A DNA stretch of 17,623 nucleotides from Candidatus Ozemobacteraceae bacterium (GTDB lineage Bacteria > Muiribacteriota > Ozemobacteria > Ozemobacterales > Ozemobacteraceae), in assembly GCA_035373905.1 (NCBI GenBank), contig DAOSOK010000062.1, positions 1-17,623 on the forward strand, in the 5' to 3' direction. A program made the translations under genes and the position numbers. Positions 6,284 to 13,517 of the stretch are shown here, one piece after another (within the stretch, counting starts at the first letter, position 1; each line of letters opens with the position of its first letter). The notes beneath the pieces are model-generated. The model saw only the letters and a program-made list of their open reading frames with translations, had not been told where the DNA came from and ran no database searches.

Positions 6284-9146
6284 TAGGATGAAACTCCTGT
6301 TGCGATTGACGTCGTTTTATATATTATTTGGTATCATACCCGTCCTTGGCGGCGCGCTTCTGTTGCATCACGCGATCGATACGTCCGAAGCCGCGGAAAG
6401 GGAGCGGGCGGTTTCGATCCTGCGCGATGCGCTGATCGGGCTTCGAAGCAGGGTCGATCCGAAAAATTTCTATTCGCGATGGTTCGAATCCCTGAAGAGC
6501 GACGACACGGCCCGAGGAAACCTTGAACTGACGAGGGATCGCATCGGCCGATGGGGTGGCCGCGTCGATCTCTTCCGGTTCGACGCGGCCGGCGGGCTGG
6601 CGACGATGTCCTGGCATCGCCCCGAGGCTCCCTTCGCCATGCGGGTCATCTGGCGAGAGCTGTGTCCGCCTTCCGATGGTGCGCCGGGGCGCACCAGAGC
6701 CGAGGACTCAGCGGTCGATCTTCTCTTGGGATCGGATTTCACCACCGGCCTCCTCCGGACGATCGGAGGGCGGGGGATGATCGTCAAATCAGGCCAGTCC
6801 GACAGCCTGATCTTCTGGAAGCGGTTCGAGGACGGCGGAGGGCTGATATGCACCGTATGGCAGGTTCCGTCGAGCGAAGAGCTCCTTCGAAGATTGAAAC
6901 GGCTGCATAGCCGCCAGGAAACGACCCTTTTGGCGGCCGGGCCGGGAGAACCGTGGCGCCGATCCGGCGTCGGCTGTTCCGATAACGCCGTGATCCGCGC
7001 CGCGGAACGGTTCCGCCTCTACAAAGAGCCCTGGCTTGAATCTGACGGCTTCGTCTGGGCATTCGACAAGCTCGGCGAGACTGAACTGCTGGCATGCCGG
7101 CGGACTCCCGCCGTGTCCGCCGCACGCCTGCGTCTTGCCGTGAATGTGGTTTCCCTTCTTCTGGCGGCCGGGGCGTTGATTTTCTGGTATCGCTGGCTTG
7201 TCAGGGGCGACGATGTCTGGGTTTCCGTCCGCGTCAAACTTCTTCTCCTTTTCCTCTTCTCTACGTTCCTGCCGCTGGCAGGCCTGGCAGGGCTCGCCGT
7301 CGAAGCCGTTGCCGAGCGGGAAAAGGTCCTGACGGAGCGAGCGCTTCATCAGGGAAAGTCCCTTCTGGAATCGATCGACGCCGGCTACGAGGCTGACCGG
7401 AAGCGACTCCGCGAAGTGTTCAGACGCATCCGGGATGACCGCGGCCTTCGAAGTCCCGATCCGGCGGTTCGGCAGGCGCGAATCACCGTTCTCAAGAAGA
7501 GACACGGGATGGCCAAGATCGAATTACGCGACAGGCGCGGCGAACTCGTCGTTTCCACCGACAGCTCCGAGGTGCTCGCGCGTGTCGAAACGATATTCAG
7601 AGTCATGGCTCAGATCGGCCTGGAGCGTCATGCGCCTGAACTGATCCCTCCCGAGGTGCCCGGAGCCGTGCGCCAGGTCGACCTGGTCACCCGGATGGCT
7701 TTTGAAAACCCGGCCCTTGGATTCTCCACGGCGATGGACCAGCCCGGAACCGTTCTCAATCTCGATTTCGCCATACGCAGCAGCCTGTGGTTCTGGGACG
7801 TGATCCGCGATCCCTCCCATCCGGCCGCGTTCGTCAACATCGTGAAAAACCGGCGCTCGGCGGTCGATTATTACCTGAAACAACGCTTTGCCGCCCGCGC
7901 GAGATCGACCGACGGGTTCCGGGTTTTCGCCTACGATATCGACGGCGGCATGCTTACGGGCCGTGAACATGCCAGACTGCCTTCGGAGCTTCGCCTGCTT
8001 CTCGAAAGGTCGAGAATCTTCGGAACGGCGGCGACGGATGCTTTTTTCCATCGCGGGGTGGAGCATCTCGCCGTCTGCATTCCCTCCGTCTTTCTCGGGC
8101 GTCTTCAGCTGCTCGCGACCATCCCGAAGGCAGCCGTCCTTGCCCCCCTTAGCGATTTCAAAATCGCCGTTTGGCTGATGTTTCTCATCATCGCAACGTC
8201 GGCCGCGGTTTCCGGGAAAATCCTTGCCGATCTCTTCCTGAAGCCGATCGCGGAACTCGCCGCCGGAATGACCGCCCTCCAGAGGGGGAACACCTCCGTG
8301 CGCGTGCGCGTCGAATCGGGCGACGAACTCGGCGAACTCGGCAACGCCTTCAACCGGATGCTCGAGGACATGCAGGAAGTTAGGATGGCGAAAATGGTCC
8401 AGGACGCCCTGATTCCGCCGGGCAGGCTCACGATTCCGGGATTCGACGCGGTCGTCATTCTGCGACGCGTTTCCGAACTGAGCGGCGACTACGTCGATGC
8501 GATGAAACTCGCGGATGGCCGCTGGCTGTTCGTGACGGGAGACGTGAGCGGCCACGGCACTTGCGCGGCCCTTACGATGGCGATGGCCAAGTCGATAACC
8601 GTGCAATGCGCCGAGGAGAGGGGCGATCCAGTGCACCTTCTCGGCCAGCTCGACCGTATTCTGCTCCGCCTTCTCGATCGACGGCAGATGATGTATTGCG
8701 TTGCCTGCACTCTCGATACGGATACGGGGTTCATCGAAATGGCCGGCGGGGGCGCCCCATCCCCGTTCATCAGGCGAAGGAACGGGGCCCTCGAGCAGGT
8801 CAGCATGGAGCATCTGCCGCTTGCGTCGAGCTATCGCCCGGAACCTTTTCCCCGGCGCTCCTTCGTGCTGGAACCAGGCGATATCCTGATGCTGTGGACC
8901 GACGGACTGATGAGGAATCGCGATGCCGCAGGTCTCCCGTTCGGTGATGAGCGGCTCGAACGGGCGATTCGGTCGGCGCCGATGACCGATGCGGCGGCGT
9001 TTTCCCAAAACATCATGGCTTCCTACGACGGATTCGTCGGAACGGCATCGCCGGACGACGATCTCTCCGTCCTCGTCCTTCGGCGCGATACGCCCATCGT
9101 GCCGGTACCTTCAGGCGGGGTTGCAAGAGGCGAGGGGAACGAATAG
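6276..9146 (+). CDS. four-TM, HAMP-linked SpoIIE-type (PP2C) serine phosphatase, second paralog
   Basis: This 956-aa protein has the same architecture as the preceding gene and probably arose by tandem duplication: TM1 (7-32), ectodomain 1, TM2 (287-309), TM3 (319-343), ectodomain 2 (about 345-625), TM4 (627-655), HAMP (656-705), PP2C/SpoIIE (706-935) and a short tail. Metal-binding residues are kept: SGDYVD with Asp738, GDVSGHG with Asp756, WTDG with Asp876, and DDDL at 927-930. The NAGHPYP loop of the first paralog is here AGGGAPSP (823-830), so substrate handling may differ. Ectodomain 2 shares the signature SLWFWDVIRDPSHPAAFV from about 503. ATG 6276 overlaps the upstream stop by 8 nt; ATG 6288 is an alternative start. 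The 8-nt overlap suggests translational coupling, and the two proteins may act as a pair. Confidence 0.9.
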   Translation: MLDRMKLLLRLTSFYILFGIIPVLGGALLLHHAIDTSEAAERERAVSILRDALIGLRSRVDPKNFYSRWFESLKSDDTARGNLELTRDRIGRWGGRVDLFRFDAAGGLATMSWHRPEAPFAMRVIWRELCPPSDGAPGRTRAEDSAVDLLLGSDFTTGLLRTIGGRGMIVKSGQSDSLIFWKRFEDGGGLICTVWQVPSSEELLRRLKRLHSRQETTLLAAGPGEPWRRSGVGCSDNAVIRAAERFRLYKEPWLESDGFVWAFDKLGETELLACRRTPAVSAARLRLAVNVVSLLLAAGALIFWYRWLVRGDDVWVSVRVKLLLLFLFSTFLPLAGLAGLAVEAVAEREKVLTERALHQGKSLLESIDAGYEADRKRLREVFRRIRDDRGLRSPDPAVRQARITVLKKRHGMAKIELRDRRGELVVSTDSSEVLARVETIFRVMAQIGLERHAPELIPPEVPGAVRQVDLVTRMAFENPALGFSTAMDQPGTVLNLDFAIRSSLWFWDVIRDPSHPAAFVNIVKNRRSAVDYYLKQRFAARARSTDGFRVFAYDIDGGMLTGREHARLPSELRLLLERSRIFGTAATDAFFHRGVEHLAVCIPSVFLGRLQLLATIPKAAVLAPLSDFKIAVWLMFLIIATSAAVSGKILADLFLKPIAELAAGMTALQRGNTSVRVRVESGDELGELGNAFNRMLEDMQEVRMAKMVQDALIPPGRLTIPGFDAVVILRRVSELSGDYVDAMKLADGRWLFVTGDVSGHGTCAALTMAMAKSITVQCAEERGDPVHLLGQLDRILLRLLDRRQMMYCVACTLDTDTGFIEMAGGGAPSPFIRRRNGALEQVSMEHLPLASSYRPEPFPRRSFVLEPGDILMLWTDGLMRNRDAAGLPFGDERLERAIRSAPMTDAAAFSQNIMASYDGFVGTASPDDDLSVLVLRRDTPIVPVPSGGVARGEGNE

Positions 9147-9194
9147 AATTATTGGAGATGTGACCGCCTTGCTGAAGAGGAAGGGAGAAAAGTG

Positions 9195-9704
9195 ATGCCC
9201 GTCGACAAAAAGCCGGCGGTGGTTGTTACCGCCGTGGGGCAGAACGTATGCCCCTCCTGCCGTGCCCAGAACGAGATCGCCAGCCTGATGTGCAAACGCT
9301 GCGGCGAAATTCTTTCATCCAAGGGAAAGGGAAACAAGGGGCGGGCTCCCGAATTCGACGCCACGGAAGGCTCGTTTCATCCCGGTTGCTGGGTTGCCGT
9401 CGGCGTCATGATGCTGGCGGCGGTGGCGTTCTTCTTCATGGCGGTGCGATCCGGCCCGAAGCCGGGGACATGCGAATACAACCAGGGTCACATCGGCATG
9501 GCGGTCTATAAATACAACCGCGCTCATCCTGAATCGAAAATGACGCGGCTCGACATCGACGCACTGCTGAAACCGGGAAAATCCGGAAAACCCCTGCTCA
9601 AGGAGCGGCCGACATGCCCCGTCGATTCGTCGGCGCGTTATGAACTCGATACGGACGGCGCTTCCGTTGTCTGCTCGCGCTGTTCGAAAAAGAAAGGGCG
9701 ATAA
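9195..9704 (+). CDS. zinc-ribbon, single-TM protein with a pseudopilin-like C-terminal domain
   Basis: This 169-aa protein has three parts. A zinc ribbon near the N-terminus uses C19-P-S-C22 and C33-K-R-C36. One transmembrane helix spans about 62-83 (WVAVGVMMLAAVAFFFMAV). A C-terminal domain starts CEYNQGHIGMAVYKYN and ends CPVDSSARYELDTDGASVVC, a pattern like the globular part of some type IV pilin or type II secretion pseudopilins (Cys-x-x-Asn start, LLKPGKSGKPLLKERPTCP, final Cys pair). The N-terminus would be cytoplasmic and the pilin-like part external. No prepilin peptidase site is present, so it is not a normal pilin. AAGGGAG upstream supports ATG 9195; GTG 9192 is possible. It lies 48 bp after the second phosphatase and is likely co-transcribed. 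Function not known; the domain call is by pattern only. Confidence 0.75.
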   Translation: MPVDKKPAVVVTAVGQNVCPSCRAQNEIASLMCKRCGEILSSKGKGNKGRAPEFDATEGSFHPGCWVAVGVMMLAAVAFFFMAVRSGPKPGTCEYNQGHIGMAVYKYNRAHPESKMTRLDIDALLKPGKSGKPLLKERPTCPVDSSARYELDTDGASVVCSRCSKKKGR

Positions 9705-9728
9705 GGCGGGCCGCGTTTTGCTCCTCTG

Positions 9729-9763
9729 ACGGCATTGACGCCGTACGGCAGGCTTGTTATGCT
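9729..9763 (+). promoter_or_regulatory. sigma70-type promoter with overlapping palindromes, ahead of the TPR gene
   Basis: TTGACG (9735-9740) and TATGCT (9758-9763) are exactly 17 bp apart, a good housekeeping promoter with an expected start near 9770. The start codon is at 9837. ACGGC (9729-9733), GCCGT (9740-9744) and ACGGC (9745-9749) alternate in orientation, and 9740-9749 (GCCGTACGGC) is a perfect palindrome. These sit on and next to the -35 element, where a repressor could bind. They are short and the region is GC-rich, so the operator part is uncertain. Confidence 0.55.
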
Positions 9764-9836
9764 GATGACTCCCGGGGACCACGCCTGGTCTCTCTCCAGG
9801 CCGTTTTCCCGTGAAAACCGCTGTGCGGGAGTGTCT

Positions 9837-11441
9837 ATGCGAAACGTGACGTCCAGGGCCCTTTGCTTCTGCCTCGTCTTGATGGCTTTCATGATCTGCC
9901 CCTCCTGGGCCGAGGATCTGTCGACGACCCTCTTCAATCAGGGAATGCAGTTGTACGCACGCCAGGATTATCGGGGAGCCGCCGATTACCTCGGCCAGGT
10001 GTGCGACATGTCCCCTGACTTCCATCAGGCCCGGTATTACCTCGTCTATTGTCTGCTCGCGACGAAGCAGCAGGCGGAAGCTCTCGAACAGGCGAAGGTT
10101 CTCTGCGAGAAGAACCCGGGAAACCAGCAGTTCCTGACGCTTCGCGACCAGATCGCGAAAACGGCTCCGGTTCGCGATCCGGCGAAGCCGATCGTTCCGA
10201 CGGCGATTCCCCAGGAAGTAATTCTCGGCGGATACAACAGCGTCGAGACGACCCGCGAGCCTCGCGTCCAGCAGGCGACGCCTTCGGTCCGACCGCCTGC
10301 GAGGCCTCAAACGGATCTCGAAAGCGCCATCTCGGCGATCGATACCGAGCAGTTCGCTTCAGCCGCCCAGATGCTCGACGTCATCCTCAAGAAAGATCCG
10401 AAAAACTCTCGCGCTCTCCATTACCGGGGGGTTGCCGAACTGAACCGGCATCGGTATGCCGAGGCGCAGAGCTGGTTCGAAAAAGCGCTTGCCGTGAAAG
10501 CCGACAACTTCGAAACGCTGTTCCTGCTCGGCGACGTCCAGCTCCGGGCGGGGAAGGGCAAAGAGGCCGAGACGACGTTTTCGAAGGCTTTGAAACTGCG
10601 TCCCAACGATGTTTTCGCCATGCTGAAACTGGCAGAGACGAAGCGCAAGCAGGGAGCCCTGAAAGAGGCCGTCGAACTGTATGGCCAGGTGAAACAACTC
10701 GACCCCAACGTCGTCGAGGCTCGGCTTGCACTCGCCGAAACCCTTATCGATCAGGGAAAGCTCGACGAGGCCGCCGCGACGGTGAACGAGGTTCTGTCGT
10801 CCGATCAGACGAATCTGCAGGCGCATTTTCTGAAGGGAAGGATCCTCTATCGGAACAACCTCCTCGACGATGCGGCGACCGAAATGAAACTGGCTCTCAC
10901 CGCCCAGCCTGATAATATATATATCAAGGTATGGCTGGCCAAGGTTCTTCTCAGCGGATTCAAGATGACCGAGGCGCTCGACGTGGCCTCCCAGATTTTG
11001 AAGGACGATCCCGACAACTTCGACGCGCGGCTTCTGACGGCCGAAGCCCTCATCGGAAGCGGCGAGATCACCGATGCCGGCGAGCATCTCGACCAGGCCG
11101 CGAAGAAACGCTCTTCTCCCGAACTCGCCCGTCTGCGGGCGATGCTGGCACGAAAAGCGGGAAACAACGAAGAGGCGAAAAAATATTATTCGCAATATAT
11201 CCATGAGGACGCCGGGAACGGCTACGCGTCCATGGAATACGCGCAGTTTCTCGAAGAGATCGGCGAGATCGCCGATGCCGTAAGCGTTCTCGAATCCGTC
11301 AAAGCGGCCTTTCCCGACACCAGCCTGATGCAGGCTGCCGACGCGCGGATCGAGGCGCTCCGGCCGCGCCTTCCCGAAGGGGGAAGCGCCGCTTCCGGCG
11401 GGGAGCCAGCAGCGCAGGAGCCCGGACGGGTCAGATACTGA
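9837..11441 (+). CDS. secreted or periplasmic tetratricopeptide-repeat protein
   Basis: This 534-aa protein begins with a signal peptide (MRNVTSRALCFCLVLM..., cleavage likely after PSWA at about 25). ATG 9837 was chosen because GGGAG lies 5 bases upstream and it starts the signal peptide; the frame extends back to 9735. An N-terminal TPR pair (about 28-105) is followed by a Pro/Ala-rich linker (about 108-158) and roughly nine further TPRs to about 500, with clear repeats such as SRALHYRGVAELNRHRYAEA and NFETLFLLGDVQLRAGKGKE. The C-terminal tail is low-complexity Gly/Ala/Pro-rich. TPRs are protein-binding scaffolds; no catalytic domain is visible. It has its own likely promoter and lies 40 bp ahead of glmS, so the two are probably co-transcribed. 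A role in envelope assembly is plausible but not shown. Confidence 0.85.
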   Translation: MRNVTSRALCFCLVLMAFMICPSWAEDLSTTLFNQGMQLYARQDYRGAADYLGQVCDMSPDFHQARYYLVYCLLATKQQAEALEQAKVLCEKNPGNQQFLTLRDQIAKTAPVRDPAKPIVPTAIPQEVILGGYNSVETTREPRVQQATPSVRPPARPQTDLESAISAIDTEQFASAAQMLDVILKKDPKNSRALHYRGVAELNRHRYAEAQSWFEKALAVKADNFETLFLLGDVQLRAGKGKEAETTFSKALKLRPNDVFAMLKLAETKRKQGALKEAVELYGQVKQLDPNVVEARLALAETLIDQGKLDEAAATVNEVLSSDQTNLQAHFLKGRILYRNNLLDDAATEMKLALTAQPDNIYIKVWLAKVLLSGFKMTEALDVASQILKDDPDNFDARLLTAEALIGSGEITDAGEHLDQAAKKRSSPELARLRAMLARKAGNNEEAKKYYSQYIHEDAGNGYASMEYAQFLEEIGEIADAVSVLESVKAAFPDTSLMQAADARIEALRPRLPEGGSAASGGEPAAQEPGRVRY

Positions 11442-11481
11442 GCGTCGCGCAGGACAACCGTCACGAAAGGACGATCACAGC

Positions 11482-13314
11482 ATGTGTGGAATCATCGGAT
11501 ACATCGGCACAAAGCCTGCCAACGAGGTCATCTTCGAGGGGCTTACCCGCCTCGAGTATCGCGGGTATGACTCTGCCGGCATCGCCGTGCGCGAAGGGAA
11601 TGAACTCCTCGTCAGGAAAGACATCGGGAAGCTGCGGCAGCTGCGGAAAATCCTCGTCGACGAGTTCGGATCGTCGAGTTCCCAGGGAATCGGCCACACG
11701 CGCTGGGCGACGCACGGGCGGCCGTCGGCGTTCAACGCCCACCCGCACGGCGACTGTCAGGCGACGCTCCAGGTCGCGCATAACGGCATCATCGAAAACT
11801 ATCTCAAGCTCAAGCACAAACTGCTCGAGGCCGGCCACACGTTCGCGTCTGAAACGGATTCCGAGGTTCTCGCTCATCTGATCGAGTCCCACTACGGCGG
11901 CAACCTCGAAAAAGCCGTCTTCGACGCGCTTGCGGAAGTCGAAGGCGCATACGCGATCGTCGTACTGCATCGCGATCATCCCGACCGCCTCGTCTGCGCA
12001 CGAAAAGAAAGTCCCCTGATCGTCGGTCTCGGCGACGGCGAGAACTTCGTCGCCTCGGATGTCACTGCGATCATGCAGTATACCCGCCGCGTCGTTTACA
12101 TCGAAAACTTCGAGGGTGCCACCGTGCGTCGCGATGGCATCGAATTCTTCAGGCTCGACGGCACCCCGGTCGAGAAAAGCGTGACGCAGATCGAGTGGAA
12201 CCCGGTGGCGGCCGAGAAGGGCGGTTTCCCGCACTTCATGCTGAAGGAAATCTACGAACAGCCGCAGGTCATCAGAAATACGATCGGCGGCCGCACCTCC
12301 GAGGAAGACGGCAAGATCTACCTGACCGAGCTGGGCCTGTCGGGCCCCGATATCTTCAAGACCCAGCGCATCGTCATGGTTGCCTGCGGAACAGCTTACT
12401 ACGCGGGCTGCGTCGGCAAATACCTGATCGAGCAACTCGTGAGGGTGCCGGTCGAGTGCGATCTCGCCAGCGAGTTCCGCTACCGGTCGCCGCTCGTCGA
12501 TGCAAACACGCTCGTCGTCGCGATCAGCCAGTCCGGGGAGACGGCGGACACGCTCGCGGCCGTCCGCGAGGCCCGCGCGCGCGGCGCCAAGGTTCTCGGC
12601 ATCGTCAACGCCAAGGAGAGCACCCTGACCCGCGAGGTGGACGGCCTCGTCTACATCCATGCGGGTCCCGAAATCGGCGTGGCCTCGACCAAAGCCTATA
12701 TCGCCATGCTCACCGCCATCACCCTCCTTGCCCTGCTGCTCGGAAAAATCCGCGGCATTCTCGGTTCTGACTTCGTGAAACAGACCATCCGCGAGCTCAA
12801 GGTCCTTCCTCAGCAGATCGAGCGCATCCTCGCGAACGTCGAGCCCATTCGGGAACTGGCCGAGCGTTTCCGCGACGCCAGGAACTTCCTCTTCCTCGGC
12901 CGCGGCATCAACTACCCGACGGCCCTCGAAGGGGCCCTCAAGCTCAAGGAAATCAGCTACATCCATGCCGAGGCCTACGCGGCGGGCGAGATGAAACATG
13001 GCCCCATCGCCCTCATCGACCGGGAACTCCCCGTCATGGCTGTCGCGACCGAGTCGGCGGTGCTCGACAAGCTCCTGAGCAATCTCAAGGAGGTCCAGGC
13101 CCGCTCTGGTATATTGATAGCTATAGTTACCGAGGGAAACCAGGAGATCCGACATCAGGTCGAGCACGTCATCGAGGTGCCGAGAGTGTCAGAAATTCTT
13201 TCCCCGATTCTGAACGTCGTTCCGATGCAGTTGTTTGCCTACTTCGTCGCCGATCAGCGTGGCCTCGACGTTGACCAGCCCAGAAACCTCGCCAAGTCTG
13301 TCACCGTCGAATGA
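11482..13314 (+). CDS. glmS: glutamine--fructose-6-phosphate aminotransferase (isomerizing)
   Basis: Cytoplasmic enzyme converting fructose-6-phosphate and glutamine to glucosamine-6-phosphate and glutamate, the entry to UDP-GlcNAc for peptidoglycan and LPS. The product is 610 aa, the family's normal size. Cys2 after the initiator Met is the glutaminase nucleophile (MCGIIGYIG). HTRWATHG is at about 71-78. The two SIS domains carry SQSGET (349-354) and STKAY (402-406), and the C-tail DQPRNLAKSVTVE contains the expected catalytic Lys605. GAAAGGA lies about 10 bases before ATG 11482. There is no glmS ribozyme room in the 40-bp gap after the TPR gene. A cluster of three ATA codons at 13111-13128 stands out in an otherwise ATC-using gene. 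Confidence 0.97.
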   Translation: MCGIIGYIGTKPANEVIFEGLTRLEYRGYDSAGIAVREGNELLVRKDIGKLRQLRKILVDEFGSSSSQGIGHTRWATHGRPSAFNAHPHGDCQATLQVAHNGIIENYLKLKHKLLEAGHTFASETDSEVLAHLIESHYGGNLEKAVFDALAEVEGAYAIVVLHRDHPDRLVCARKESPLIVGLGDGENFVASDVTAIMQYTRRVVYIENFEGATVRRDGIEFFRLDGTPVEKSVTQIEWNPVAAEKGGFPHFMLKEIYEQPQVIRNTIGGRTSEEDGKIYLTELGLSGPDIFKTQRIVMVACGTAYYAGCVGKYLIEQLVRVPVECDLASEFRYRSPLVDANTLVVAISQSGETADTLAAVREARARGAKVLGIVNAKESTLTREVDGLVYIHAGPEIGVASTKAYIAMLTAITLLALLLGKIRGILGSDFVKQTIRELKVLPQQIERILANVEPIRELAERFRDARNFLFLGRGINYPTALEGALKLKEISYIHAEAYAAGEMKHGPIALIDRELPVMAVATESAVLDKLLSNLKEVQARSGILIAIVTEGNQEIRHQVEHVIEVPRVSEILSPILNVVPMQLFAYFVADQRGLDVDQPRNLAKSVTVE

Positions 13315-13397
13315 CCCCCTGAGGAGGCGAACCGCAAGGCCGCAGGGATGCACATTCCTCGGCGTCGCCGGGGCGGAGCGTGGGGCTCTAAAAATAC

Positions 13398-13480
13398 TAT
13401 TGATATATATCGAAATATTGATATTTCGCTTCTTGCGACTTTGCGGCGACCGTTCTCCGTGCCTGGGAGTCTCTGTGGCG
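13398..13480. repeat. AT-rich palindrome and dispersed-repeat relic between glmS and mutS2
   Basis: TATTGATAT occurs at 13398-13406 and again at 13416-13424. CGAAATAT (13411-13418) and ATATTTCG (13421-13428) form a near-perfect 18-bp palindrome. Further on, the minus strand of 13453-13480 reads as degenerate repeats around CACAGAGACTCC and CAGGCACGGAGA, resembling the CACAGAGACACAGAG-type dispersed repeats found in many environmental genomes. The AT-rich part contrasts sharply with the GC-rich genes on both sides. It could be a protein-binding site or a decayed mobile repeat. No promoter for mutS2 was found in this 203-bp gap. Confidence 0.5.
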
Positions 13481-13517
13481 AACCGTGTTTTTCTTCTCAG
13501 CTCTGATACGGGATGAT

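Noticed and set aside
11442..11481. glmS ribozyme ahead of glmS
   Set aside because: The gap is only 40 bp, too short for the ribozyme, and none of its conserved core is visible.
11461..13167. 568-aa minus-strand frame opposite glmS
   Set aside because: glmS is full-length with all catalytic residues; the antisense frame has no family features.
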